A DNA stretch of 36,058 nt from an uncultured Alcanivorax sp. (GCA_913055795.1 CAJXLA010000018.1:1-36058), one strand, 5' to 3'. Positions 7,990-17,060 are shown, numbered from the stretch's first letter. The notes: a model not told the origin generated them from the sequence alone. Numbers and translations are program-made.

Positions 7990-9477
7990 TCAGGCTTCAT
8001 CAGCCAGGGCGCGCTCATTCAGCCAGGTTGAGTGGAACCCGAAGGGCACGTGATGGCGCAACGGCACACGCGCGCGCGGCGCGAGTGTGTCCGCGGCGAG
8101 AATCCGTAGCTCGCTGCGATGCACCCGGGCATCATATACCAGTGAGCCCAGAAAACCACACGCCTCGGACTCGCCAGTGGGTATAAGCACCGACTCCGAT
8201 ACAAAACGGCCCGGTCCCGGTTCATGCAGAAGCGTACGCCCGGTGGTGGAATCCAGGTACTGAACGGCGTTGAAAAAACCAGCCGTGTCATTGGGCACCA
8301 GCGCGCTGGCATAAAGATGGCGCGTGGGCCGGCTGCTGAAACGCCCGTCCCACTGGGGAAATTCGCCTTCCCGCGCCAGGGGCAGCGGCTCAGCCGAAAC
8401 ACCGCCGCCGGCCAGATCAAGTTCATAACGATACAGCCGCCCCGCACCGCTGCCGGCGCTGCTCTGCTCGAAGATGTTGCTGAGCACCGCATTAACGGCG
8501 AAATCCTCGTAGCGCATCAACTGGACCACGATCCGGTCGCCCTCGCGCCAGGCATTGCCAAAATGAAACACCACGAAGGGATCCAGCTTGAAACGGCGCA
8601 CAGGCTCCAGCGTGGCCTTGTCCACCACCACGGCCTCCATACCCCACTCCGGATGATAATCCATGCACTCATTGATGGATTTCCAGCCGGCCAGAAAGGG
8701 CAAGGGGTTCCTGAAGCCCACGGGATGCAGGAAATAGACGAGACAGTCTCCGGCCAGGGCAAAGTCATGGATGAAACCGTTGAACGGCAAACGGAATCCG
8801 CCGCGCCGGTCCAGCTCACCCTCCGGATTGACACGGTAGAGGTTCAGCCGGGGGCCGCGCGCACTCATGGACATGCCGTGGTTGAAATAGCAGCCGGTCA
8901 CCGGGTCCACCTTGCCGTGGGCGCTGAAGGCGTCGAACCGGCCCAGCCGCCCTCCGAAATCGTATTCCCGCCGGGTAGCCAGGGTGAATGGGTCAATCTC
9001 CCAGGGCCGGCCGCCTTCCCACAGCGCCAGCAGCCGGCCCGCGTGCCAGGCCAGACTGGTGTTGGCGCAATTGGCGGGCAGGCGACCCATGTTCGCCAGG
9101 ATGCCGCCGGGCGCGTTGTGGCCGAAGCTGCGCTTGACGATCCGCCCCGCCCGGGTTTCCGCCCGGTATTTGGGCGTGCGCACGAAACGGTTGCGGTAGT
9201 GCGCCCCCGCGTTATCCAGCGTAATGGCATGGACCATGCCGTCCCCGTCGAACCAGTGGCCGAAAGTCTGCCCGCCGATGCGGTTGCGCCCGGGGCCAAT
9301 GTGATAAAAGGTGCCTCGCACCGCCTCGGGGATCTCGCCCTCGATCTCGTCCGTGCTCACCCGATAATCATGTTCGTGCTCCAGAGCTTCGAACCCGCCC
9401 ACATGGGCCATGCCCGGGTCATCGAATCCGTCCGGTCTCATCCCGTCTTTTCCCGTGGCCATATTATTCACCCGCAT
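7990..9477 (-). CDS. Carotenoid cleavage oxygenase family protein (RPE65/CCD)
   Basis: The product has 495 residues, a normal length for this seven-bladed beta-propeller family (PF03055). The N-terminal pattern GTFYHIGPGRNRIGG and then GDGMVHAI are typical. Four His residues expected to hold the catalytic Fe(II) are seen at His187 (FSAHGKVDP), His237 (GFIHDFAL), His305 (VFHFGNAW) and His482 (PFGFHSTWL), so the active site looks complete. Family enzymes split carotenoids, apocarotenoids or stilbenes across a double bond with O2; the substrate cannot be read from sequence. No carotenoid or rhodopsin gene is nearby. An alternative start, Met6 (MATGKDG), is 15 bp inside. It is divergent from tas across 114 bp. 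Confidence 0.88.
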   Translation of the reverse strand: MRVNNMATGKDGMRPDGFDDPGMAHVGGFEALEHEHDYRVSTDEIEGEIPEAVRGTFYHIGPGRNRIGGQTFGHWFDGDGMVHAITLDNAGAHYRNRFVRTPKYRAETRAGRIVKRSFGHNAPGGILANMGRLPANCANTSLAWHAGRLLALWEGGRPWEIDPFTLATRREYDFGGRLGRFDAFSAHGKVDPVTGCYFNHGMSMSARGPRLNLYRVNPEGELDRRGGFRLPFNGFIHDFALAGDCLVYFLHPVGFRNPLPFLAGWKSINECMDYHPEWGMEAVVVDKATLEPVRRFKLDPFVVFHFGNAWREGDRIVVQLMRYEDFAVNAVLSNIFEQSSAGSGAGRLYRYELDLAGGGVSAEPLPLAREGEFPQWDGRFSSRPTRHLYASALVPNDTAGFFNAVQYLDSTTGRTLLHEPGPGRFVSESVLIPTGESEACGFLGSLVYDARVHRSELRILAADTLAPRARVPLRHHVPFGFHSTWLNERALADEA

Positions 9478-9591
9478 TGAATGCCTGATCAGAACTTGCC
9501 AGTTTTGTACAGGCTGCGCAATCGGCCGGATGACGGCGGTGGAACCCGACGGCTATCATGCGCGCCTTCACTGTGATCAAGAGAGGGCTCC

Positions 9592-10620
9592 ATGGAGTAC
9601 CGCAAGCTGGGCAATACCGATCTTCAGGTGAGCGCGCTGGGTCTGGGCACCATGACCTGGGGCAAGCAGAACACCGAGGCCGACGCCTTCGACCAGATGG
9701 ATCTGGCCCTGGAGTATGGCGTGAATTTCTTCGACACGGCGGAAATGTATGCCGTGCCGCCGGAACCCGAGACCTATGGCACCACCGAGACCATGATCGG
9801 CAACTGGCTGGCGAAGACGGGCAACCGGGACCGGATCGTGCTGGCCAGCAAGGCCTGCGGGCCGGGCCCGAAACATATCCGGGGCGGCCCGCGCCTGGCC
9901 CGTGAGCATATCTTCGCGGCGGTGGAGGACAGCCTGCGGCGGCTGCAGACCGATTATCTGGACCTCTACCAGACCCACTGGCCGGATCGGCGCGCCAACT
10001 TCTTCGGCCGGCTGGGCTACAAGCACCGCGAAGACGAGGACATGACCCCGATCGCGGAAACCGTGGACGCGCTCAATGAGCTGGTCGAACAGGGCAAGAT
10101 CCGCCATTACGGCATTTCCAATGAAACGCCCTGGGGCACCATGAAATACGTCATGGAAGCGGACCGTCTGGGTGCGCCCCGACCCGTGTCCATTCAGAAC
10201 CCCTATTCCCTGCTCAACCGCTCCTTTGAAGTCGGAGGCGCGGAAATCGCTCACCGCGAGGATGTGGGGCTGCTGGCCTATTCGCCGCTGGCGTTCGGCA
10301 TGCTCACCGGCAAGTACCTGCAGGGCTGGCCGGACAACGCGCGCCTGACCCTGTTCCAGCAGTTCTCGCGCTACACCAACCCCATGGCCATGGCGGCCAC
10401 GGAGAAATACTGTCGCCTGGCGCACGAGCACGGGCTGAGCCCCGCCCAGATGGCGCTGAAGTTCGTCACCGATCAACCCTTTGTCACCAGCAACCTGGTG
10501 GGCGCCACCCGTCTGGAACAGCTGCGCGAGAATCTGGAAAGTGACCAGATCGAACTCAGTGAAGAGGTGCAGCAGGGGCTGTCGGAAATTCATCGCGAAC
10601 ACCCCTATCCCGCTCCTTGA
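9592..10620 (+). CDS. tas: Aldo/keto reductase, Tas family
   Basis: The product has 342 residues and aligns from end to end with my recollection of E. coli Tas, including LGLGTMTWG near the start, ETYGTTETMIGNWLAK, QNPYSLLNRSFEVG and the C-terminal YPAP. The aldo/keto reductase tetrad is present: Asp48, Tyr53, Lys87 and His129. It is an NADPH-dependent cytoplasmic TIM-barrel enzyme; in E. coli tas was found by its ability to complement tyrosine auxotrophy under starvation, and its natural substrate is unsettled. The ATG at 9592 follows GAGAGGG. It is followed 42 bp later by cho on the same strand. Confidence 0.93.
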   Translation: MEYRKLGNTDLQVSALGLGTMTWGKQNTEADAFDQMDLALEYGVNFFDTAEMYAVPPEPETYGTTETMIGNWLAKTGNRDRIVLASKACGPGPKHIRGGPRLAREHIFAAVEDSLRRLQTDYLDLYQTHWPDRRANFFGRLGYKHREDEDMTPIAETVDALNELVEQGKIRHYGISNETPWGTMKYVMEADRLGAPRPVSIQNPYSLLNRSFEVGGAEIAHREDVGLLAYSPLAFGMLTGKYLQGWPDNARLTLFQQFSRYTNPMAMAATEKYCRLAHEHGLSPAQMALKFVTDQPFVTSNLVGATRLEQLRENLESDQIELSEEVQQGLSEIHREHPYPAP

Positions 10621-10662
10621 GGCTTTCACGAAACGCGGACGCGGCCATGGCACAATGACGCC

Positions 10663-11526
10663 ATGCCGCGATCCGCACCCCGTCCCCCGGATACCCCGGT
10701 TCCATTCGACCCGGACCCGGCCCTGCTCCGGGATCTGCCCGATCGGCCCGGCGTGTACCGATTCCACGGCGAGGCGGGCGAACTGCTCTATGTAGGCAAG
10801 AGCGTGCGCATCCGCGAACGGGTGCGGAGCCACTGGGCGGCCCGCTACCGCGACCACCGCGAGTATCGCCTGTGCTGGCTGACCCGGCACATCACCTTTA
10901 CCCGGACCGCCGGTGAGCTGGGCGCGCTGCTTCGGGAAAACGAGGAGATCAAATCCGCACTGCCGGTGTTCAACCGCAAACAGCGACGTCCACGCCACCT
11001 CTACACCTGGTTTTTGCATGCAGCGCCGAATGGCGTCATAGAGCCGGTGCTCAGCCACCCTCTGGGGGCGCAGCCGCACTGGCCGGAAACCGGGTTCGGT
11101 CTGTACAGCAGCCCCGCCCGAGCCCGCAACCATCTGGCACATCTGGCCTCGGAGCATGGGCTGTGCCGCAAGGTGCTGGGGCTGGAGCATGGCCAGGGGC
11201 CCTGTTTCGCCCGCCAGTTGCATCGCTGTCGGGGCGCCTGTTGCGGCCAGGAAAGCATGGCCGAGCACCATCGTCGCCTGGAAGCGGTGCTCCATTCCGA
11301 GCGTATCCGTGCCTGGCCGCTTGACGGCCCCATGGTGATTGCGGACCCGGACGAACACACCCCCGGCTGCGACTATCACCTCGTCGATCAGTGGCGCTAC
11401 CTGGGTACAGCGTCCACCCCGAGCGAAGCCCGGGCCTTGATCGACGACCCTGCGAACACCGCCTTTGATCTCGATGCCTACCGCATCCTGCTACCCCGCG
11501 TCATAGCGGAAACTGGCTTCGCATGA
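10663..11526 (+). CDS. cho: Excinuclease Cho (UvrC-like GIY-YIG endonuclease)
   Basis: The product has 287 residues. The N-terminal GIY-YIG nuclease domain (about 26-105) is visible as RPGVYRFHG, LLYVGKSVRIRERVRSH and the catalytic Glu region LLRENEEIKSALP. The C-terminal half has the Cys-rich CRGACCGQES seen in Cho. The UvrB-binding and RNase H-like 5'-nicking domains of full UvrC are absent, as expected. In E. coli Cho nicks 3' of bulky lesions after UvrA2B loading and is SOS-induced. I see no LexA box of the CTGT-N8-ACAG type upstream; the gene may be read from the tas promoter. Confidence 0.9.
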   Translation: MPRSAPRPPDTPVPFDPDPALLRDLPDRPGVYRFHGEAGELLYVGKSVRIRERVRSHWAARYRDHREYRLCWLTRHITFTRTAGELGALLRENEEIKSALPVFNRKQRRPRHLYTWFLHAAPNGVIEPVLSHPLGAQPHWPETGFGLYSSPARARNHLAHLASEHGLCRKVLGLEHGQGPCFARQLHRCRGACCGQESMAEHHRRLEAVLHSERIRAWPLDGPMVIADPDEHTPGCDYHLVDQWRYLGTASTPSEARALIDDPANTAFDLDAYRILLPRVIAETGFA

Positions 11527-11572
11527 GCACGCCTGAACCGTGATGCGCGCGCCCGGATACAGACTGTTGCGT

Positions 11573-11626
11573 GCAAATAGTTTGCTATGCACCTATTTGC
11601 TTGTAAGCTACGGAAAACTTCGTAGC
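11573..11626. repeat. AT-rich stretch with two small inverted repeats
   Basis: Between cho and the HNH nuclease gene lies a stretch much richer in A/T than its surroundings. It holds GCAAATAG (11573-11580) / CTATTTGC (11593-11600), and GCTACG (11607-11612) / CGTAGC (11621-11626). The second ends 10 bp before the GTG start of the nuclease. These could be operator or leader elements. Confidence 0.4.
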
Positions 11627-11636
11627 CGATTCAGCC

Positions 11637-12305
11637 GTGCATCTCCTCGTCGTATTACTGCTGCTTCTGCCCGGATCCGCGCCGGCCCACGGCGGTGGTC
11701 TGGACGAACGAGGCGGGCACACCAGCACCCAAACGGGGCAATATCATTGCCATCAGGCGCCCTGTAGCGCGGAGGAGCAGACGCGTACACCCGGCGCTCG
11801 AAAGACCGGCTATGATCGCGACGCCTGGCCGCACTGGCAGGACGAGGACGGGGACTGCCGCGACACGCGCGCCGAGGTGCTGATTCGCACCAGCCAGATC
11901 CCGGTCACCTACAAGCGCACCGACCGCTGCGTGGTGGCCTCCGGCCTCTGGATCGCCCCCTATACGGGCAAGACCTTTCGCGACGCCTCCCGACTGGACA
12001 TTGATCATCTGGTACCCCTGCGCCACGCCCATGCACACGGCGCCGCCCGGTGGAACCGGCAACAGCGCGGTACCTTCGCCAATGACCTGGACAATCTGGT
12101 CGCGGTCAGCGCCGTAGCCAACCGGAGCAAGGGCGCGGAGGGACCGGCCGAATGGCTGCCGGACAACCGGGATTACTGGTGCGAGTACGGCCAGCGCTGG
12201 GCCCGCATCAAGCGCGAATATGAACTGGCCATTACCCGTTCGGGCCGGCAAGTGCTGGAACATTTGCGGCAATCCTGCCCGTCGGACCGTATTACCCGCA
12301 GATAA
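11637..12305 (+). CDS. Secreted HNH-type nuclease
   Basis: The product has 222 residues. The GTG at 11637 is the only plausible start because an in-frame stop lies at 11604-11606 and no other start codon follows it. Residues 1-17 form a signal peptide. A short segment with GGHTSTQTGQYHCH resembles the YHYH/His-rich motif of secreted bacterial proteins. The main domain (about 55-215) has the conserved block of small secreted HNH nucleases: DGDCRDTRAEVLI, then LDIDHLVPLRHAH (catalytic His-Asp-His region), then FANDLDNLVAVSAVANRSKG. Four Cys in the mature part could form disulfides. It probably cuts DNA in the periplasm or outside the cell, for nutrient use or competition. No immunity gene is visible next to it. 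Confidence 0.82.
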   Translation: MHLLVVLLLLLPGSAPAHGGGLDERGGHTSTQTGQYHCHQAPCSAEEQTRTPGARKTGYDRDAWPHWQDEDGDCRDTRAEVLIRTSQIPVTYKRTDRCVVASGLWIAPYTGKTFRDASRLDIDHLVPLRHAHAHGAARWNRQQRGTFANDLDNLVAVSAVANRSKGAEGPAEWLPDNRDYWCEYGQRWARIKREYELAITRSGRQVLEHLRQSCPSDRITRR

Positions 12306-12342
12306 CGCCAGCCGACCGGAGGGCCCGATCTTGCCCAACCCC

Positions 12343-12371
12343 CCGACAGCAGGGTCCGGAGTCCGTATACT
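12343..12371 (+). promoter_or_regulatory. Candidate rapA promoter
   Basis: CCGACA (12343-12348), a 17-bp spacer and TATACT (12366-12371) lie 36 bp upstream of the rapA ATG. The -10 is good and the -35 matches at the GACA core only. Confidence 0.4.
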
Positions 12372-12407
12372 GCGCGGCTGATTCACCAAGCGGAGCGATG
12401 GGGCGGC

Positions 12408-15362
12408 ATGAACGAACCGGACATCCAGGAATTTGCACCCGGCCAGCGCTGGCTGAGCGCACCGGAAGCCGATCTCGGACTGGGCCTGGTGGCCGAACTG
12501 TCCGAACGCGAAGTAGTGGTGTTCTTCCCGGCGTGCCAAGAGGAGCGCCGTTACGCGCGCCACAATGCGCCGCTGACCCGTTTTGTCCACAACGAGGGCG
12601 ATACGCTGGAGACCGCGGACGGCACGCAGCTGATCGTCTCCGAAGTGGAAGACGCTGATTCGCTGGTGGTGTATCACGCCCATGACCCCGGTGATCCGCA
12701 CCAGCAACACGAAATCCCGGAAAGCCGCCTGGCCCATCATCTGGCGTTGAGCACCGCCGCCGACCGCCTCTTTGCGCGGCAACTGGACAAGCCCCGCTGG
12801 TTCGAGCTGCGTCACGAAGCCCTGCGTGCGCGCCAGCATCTGGAGGGTTCGCCCGTGCTGGGTCTGCGCGGGCCACGCATCGAACTCATTCCGCATCAGC
12901 TTTATATCGCGCGGGAAGTCGCCTCCCGCTTTGCCCCCCGGGTGCTGCTCGCCGACGAGGTGGGACTGGGCAAGACCATTGAGGCGGGTCTGGTGGTGCA
13001 CCAGCAACTGGTGTCCGAACGCGCGCGCCGTGTGCTGCTGGTCGTGCCGGAGCATCTGATTCACCAGTGGTATGTGGAAATGGCCCGGCGTTTCAACATC
13101 CATTTCAGCATCTTCGACGCGGAGCGGATCCAGGCGCTGCGCGACGAGGAAGAAGCCCTGGATGAAGCCGCCCTGGACGCCCTCTCGGGCCTGGGCCCGG
13201 ACCCGGACGAGGACGGCGAAGCCTCCGATGAGGGCGACGAAGCGGCCCACGAGGCCGAAGAGCCATCAGCGGACCAAGAGATCACCAATCCCTTTTTGAG
13301 CGAGCAGCATGTGCTGATCAGCCAGCAGACCCTGCTGGAGTGCGACCGGGATCAGCTGGCGGAAGCGGAATGGGATCTGCTGGTCGTGGACGAAGCCCAT
13401 CATCTGGAATGGCAACCCGATGCGCCCGGTGAGACCTATGCGCGTGTCGAGACCCTGGCGAACCGTGCCCGGGGGGTGCTCCTGCTCACGGCCACGCCGG
13501 AACAGCTGGGGCGAGCCGGTCATTTTGCCCAGCTGCGCCTGCTGGACCCGGAACGGTTCAGCTCGCTCGACGATTTTATCGCGGAACAACAGCACTACGA
13601 CACGCTGGCGGAACTCGCCCGGGCGCTGCATGACCAGCCCGAATGGGACCCCGAGCTGAAAAAACGCGCGGCCGAGCACCTGCCGGATCTGCGTGTCGAC
13701 GAAGACAACCGCGACACGGTGGTCCGTGAGCTGATCGATCGCCACGGCACCAGCCGGGTCATGTTCCGCAACACCCGGGCCCGTATCAGCGGCTTCCCCG
13801 AACGCCGGGTGGAAGGGGTCCCTCTGTCCCGGCCCGAAGGCTATGCCGAACCGGAGACGAGCGCGGACGAACCGGCTTTTTATCCGGAAAGCGCCTTCAA
13901 CGACGACGGCTGGTGCCAACAGGACCCGCGCGTACAGTGGCTCGCGGATTTTCTGCGCGAACACCGGCGCAACAAGGTGCTCGTCATCTGTGCCCGCAAG
14001 GAAACCGCCCGGGACCTGCACGCCTGGCTGGGCTACCGGCAGGGGCTGAATGTGGGGCTCTTTCACGAGGACATGGATCTCATCAGCCGCGACCGCACCG
14101 CTGCCTATTTTGCCGATCACGAGGACGGCGCCCGGGCACTGATCTGTTCGGAAATCGGCAGCGAAGGCCGCAACTTCCAGTTCTGCCAACATCTGGTGCT
14201 GTTCGATCTGCCCGCGGAACCCGACCTGTTGGAACAGCGCATCGGGCGGCTCGACCGCATTGGCCAGCACGAGACCATCGAGATCCATGTGCCTTATCTG
14301 GATGATCACGGCCAGGCGGTGCTCTTTGACTGGTATCACCGCGGCATGAACGCCTTTGAACAACCCAACCCGGTGGGCCATCAGGTGCGCCAGCGCACGC
14401 ATGAACACCTGGAGCAGGCACTGCAAGTCCCGGCGGACCCTCAGGTCCGCGAGCACCTGATCAACGAAACCGACCGGGTCACCCGGGAACTGCGCGCCAA
14501 CCTGGCCGCCGGCCGCGACCGCCTGCTGGAATTGAATTCCCATGATCCCGAAGTGGGCGAACAACTGGTGGAACAGCTCCGCGCGGCCGACGCCGAAGCG
14601 CCTACCGAATTCATGGATCAGGTCTGTGAGCGCTTTGGCGTGGACGTGGAAGAACACTCGGAAAACGCCCGCATCTTCATGGCCGGACCGCGCACCGACG
14701 ATGCCTTCCCCGGCCTGCCGGACGAAGGCGTCACCGTCACCGCGGATCGCGTCACTGCCCTGGCGCGGGACGACATGCAGTTTCTTACCTGGGAACACCC
14801 CATGGTGACCGGCGCCATCCAGCGGGTACTGGACCGGGATCAGGGCAAGGCCTCGGTGGCACTGCTGAAGAATCCCAGCGTGCCCGCCGGCACCCTGCTG
14901 GTGGAATCCCTTCATGTGCTCGAGCCCCTGGCGCCGCGCGAGCTCCAGGCCGGGCGTTATCTGCCGCCCGTGCTCATCCGCACCCTGACCGATGCGCACG
15001 GCAAGGACCTGTCGCACGCCATCAGCCATACCGGGCTGAGCCGTCAATGCCACAAGCTGGACAAACCCATTGCCCGCAAGGTCATCGACAGCCAGAAGGA
15101 CAAGCTGCGCGAATTACTCGCCGAGGACGAGGCCCGTGTGCAGGAGCAGACTCGCCAGCATATCGACCAGGCCCTGGAGAACCTGCGGGCGGAACAGCAA
15201 CACGAAATCGACCGGCTGCGTGCCCTGCAACAAAAGAACCCGGCCATACGCGACGAGGAAATCGACCACCTGCGGCATCGGGGTGAAGCCCTGGAGGCCC
15301 ATGTCCGGGAAGCGCCCTGCCGGCTGGAAGGCGTGCGCGTGATCGTCGCCGGCGAGAAATAA
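12408..15362 (+). CDS. rapA: RNA polymerase-associated ATPase RapA
   Basis: The product has 984 residues. RapA is a Swi2/Snf2 ATPase that binds RNA polymerase and recycles it from stalled post-termination complexes. N-terminal Tudor-like domains (about 1-110) start with FAPGQRWLSAPEADLGLG. The ATPase core has Walker A (LADEVGLGKTIEAG, about 180-193), DEAH (about 327-330), TATPEQLG, the C-terminal lobe SEIGSEGRNFQF (about 580) and the arginine-finger motif EQRIGRLDRIGQ (about 607-618). A large C-terminal domain ends in a charged helical region (about 900-965). An acidic stretch of about 45 residues (about 246-290) lies between motifs I and II and accounts for the later DEAH position compared with E. 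coli. It is convergent with the next gene, only 5 bp away. Confidence 0.96.
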   Translation: MNEPDIQEFAPGQRWLSAPEADLGLGLVAELSEREVVVFFPACQEERRYARHNAPLTRFVHNEGDTLETADGTQLIVSEVEDADSLVVYHAHDPGDPHQQHEIPESRLAHHLALSTAADRLFARQLDKPRWFELRHEALRARQHLEGSPVLGLRGPRIELIPHQLYIAREVASRFAPRVLLADEVGLGKTIEAGLVVHQQLVSERARRVLLVVPEHLIHQWYVEMARRFNIHFSIFDAERIQALRDEEEALDEAALDALSGLGPDPDEDGEASDEGDEAAHEAEEPSADQEITNPFLSEQHVLISQQTLLECDRDQLAEAEWDLLVVDEAHHLEWQPDAPGETYARVETLANRARGVLLLTATPEQLGRAGHFAQLRLLDPERFSSLDDFIAEQQHYDTLAELARALHDQPEWDPELKKRAAEHLPDLRVDEDNRDTVVRELIDRHGTSRVMFRNTRARISGFPERRVEGVPLSRPEGYAEPETSADEPAFYPESAFNDDGWCQQDPRVQWLADFLREHRRNKVLVICARKETARDLHAWLGYRQGLNVGLFHEDMDLISRDRTAAYFADHEDGARALICSEIGSEGRNFQFCQHLVLFDLPAEPDLLEQRIGRLDRIGQHETIEIHVPYLDDHGQAVLFDWYHRGMNAFEQPNPVGHQVRQRTHEHLEQALQVPADPQVREHLINETDRVTRELRANLAAGRDRLLELNSHDPEVGEQLVEQLRAADAEAPTEFMDQVCERFGVDVEEHSENARIFMAGPRTDDAFPGLPDEGVTVTADRVTALARDDMQFLTWEHPMVTGAIQRVLDRDQGKASVALLKNPSVPAGTLLVESLHVLEPLAPRELQAGRYLPPVLIRTLTDAHGKDLSHAISHTGLSRQCHKLDKPIARKVIDSQKDKLRELLAEDEARVQEQTRQHIDQALENLRAEQQHEIDRLRALQQKNPAIRDEEIDHLRHRGEALEAHVREAPCRLEGVRVIVAGEK

Positions 15363-15367
15363 CGGAC

Positions 15368-15877
15368 TCAAACCGGAACCAGAAAAGCTTCGTGTTTTTC
15401 CAGAAAGGTGTAGTGGCCCCGATTCCGGGGCTCCTCCTCCAGCAGCGGCTGACCGTCCGGCCCCTGGAACCCCAGCCTGTAATCGAGGAAATGATCCGAC
15501 CGGGCCAGCAAGTCCTGCAGCCCGGGCTCCAGATGCAGGCGAATCAGGCCCGTAATCAGAAACAGCAGGCTCCGGTGGCGTGCACCCAATGCACCCCGTT
15601 CAAGCTGCAGATCCAGCGCCGCCAGCCAGGCCCGTTCCCGGTCGCCCTGGCCCGCATCATCATGACGGGCCACACAGTGGCCGTCACTATCAATGACGCG
15701 CCAGCTCAACCGCTCCACCACCGGACGCCGCACATGAGTGCGGTTGCGGTACCAATCATAGAGACATAAACACTGCAGCCACGGACGACATTGACCTACC
15801 GGTGGAGCCTTCTCCCGCCAGCTCACGAGATAACCGCCCTGCCCGGGTACTTCCCCTGAAAACAACAGACTCTGCAT
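15368..15877 (-). CDS. Unrecognised protein downstream of a CRP-like site
   Basis: The product has 169 residues from the ATG at 15877, preceded by GTGGTGG. An upstream TTG extension would run into the CRP-like palindrome and is less likely. I do not recognise a family. Visible features are a Cys cluster near the N-terminus (GQCRPWLQCLCLYDWYRNRTH, broken here as Cys about 27, 34 and 36), a basic middle, a leucine-rich amphipathic segment (LLFLITGLIRLHLEPGLQDLL), an acidic LLEEEPRN and a hydrophobic C-terminus. There is no signal peptide or clear membrane helix. It is isolated: rapA converges on it from one side and tadA lies upstream in the same direction across 176 bp. The codon pattern resembles its neighbours. 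Confidence 0.6.
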   Translation of the reverse strand: MQSLLFSGEVPGQGGYLVSWREKAPPVGQCRPWLQCLCLYDWYRNRTHVRRPVVERLSWRVIDSDGHCVARHDDAGQGDRERAWLAALDLQLERGALGARHRSLLFLITGLIRLHLEPGLQDLLARSDHFLDYRLGFQGPDGQPLLEEEPRNRGHYTFLEKHEAFLVPV

Positions 15878-15920
15878 GCACCACCACTGATCCGGGCATC
15901 CAGCCCGGCCATCTCCCTTG

Positions 15921-15938
15921 ATGTGACACAAGTCACAT
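15921..15938. promoter_or_regulatory. Perfect CRP/Vfr-type operator
   Basis: TGTGA (15922-15926), a 6-bp spacer CACAAG and TCACA (15933-15937) form the exact core of the CRP consensus, extended to an 18-bp palindrome ATGTGA/TCACAT. Its centre is about 52 bp upstream of the ATG at 15877. On the minus strand a weak TTTTGT-N17-TAATGT pair overlaps its distal edge, so whether it would activate or repress is open. Confidence 0.65.
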
Positions 15939-16053
15939 TATTTTCGGGAATTCGTGCACAAAAGCGGTGGCCGATACAAGGTAGATATGGGGCGACGATA
16001 GGTAAAAAGTGTGAGAAAGAATCAAGCTGAACGATAGGGTCAGGCCTGGCCCA

Positions 16054-16509
<456 letters not shown>

Positions 16510-16645
16510 TTACCCGGTCTCCGTCTCACCGGAAGCGCTCAGGGGGAGCGCGCCGCGCATCCCCTGCATGGACGATTGCATTTTCCGCCTTGGCCTGTTT
16601 GATTACCCGCAATCACTTGATTTCCAACGCCGCCCAGGAGTCTGC

Positions 16646-17053
16646 ATGAATTCACCGGTTCATCAGGATACCCACAGCATTGCCATCGGTTACATCCTGT
16701 GGATCTTCGGCTTCATGGGGGCACACCGGTTCTATTATGGAAAGCCCATCAGCGGCACGATCTGGTTTTTCACCTTCGGATTGCTGTTCGTGGGCTGGAT
16801 TATCGACCTCTTCCTGATCCCCGGCATGGACCGCGATGCGGATCGGCGTTTTATTGAAGGTCCGGCGAACTATACGGTTGGCTGGGTGCTGCTTACCTTT
16901 CTGGGCGTGTTCGGACTGCATCGGTTTTATCTGGGCAAGTGGATTACCGGCATCATCTGGCTGCTCACGGGCGGGCTTTTCCTGCTGGGTATCCTCTATG
17001 ACTACTGGACCCTGAACGAGCAGATCGCCACGCGCAACCGGATCTTTCAATAG
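16646..17053 (+). CDS. Double TM2-domain membrane protein
   Basis: The product has 135 residues from the ATG at 16646, which has CAGGAG 7-8 bases upstream; an open extension to 16568 lacks such a signal. Two TM2 units follow each other: residues about 13-63 (YILWIFGFMGAHRFYYGK, then a second hydrophobic helix and DLFLIP) and about 73-127 (LLTFLGVFGLHRFYLGKW, then a second helix and YDYW). Each unit is two membrane helices joined by a short turn carrying the conserved G-x-HRFY-x-GK motif, so four helices are expected. TM2 proteins are inner-membrane proteins of unknown biochemical role in bacteria. The repeat looks like an internal duplication. It converges with the DoxX gene. Confidence 0.88.
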   Translation: MNSPVHQDTHSIAIGYILWIFGFMGAHRFYYGKPISGTIWFFTFGLLFVGWIIDLFLIPGMDRDADRRFIEGPANYTVGWVLLTFLGVFGLHRFYLGKWITGIIWLLTGGLFLLGILYDYWTLNEQIATRNRIFQ

Positions 17054-17060
17054 CACGATC

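Noticed and set aside
10621-10662. LexA box upstream of cho
   Set aside because: No CTGT-N8-ACAG pattern is visible in the gap after tas.
9577-11379. A 600-codon open frame on the minus strand opposite tas and cho
   Set aside because: Both sense-strand genes are clear family members; the antisense translation has no recognisable domain.
13266-15053. A 595-codon open frame opposite rapA
   Set aside because: Shadow of rapA codon bias in high-GC DNA.
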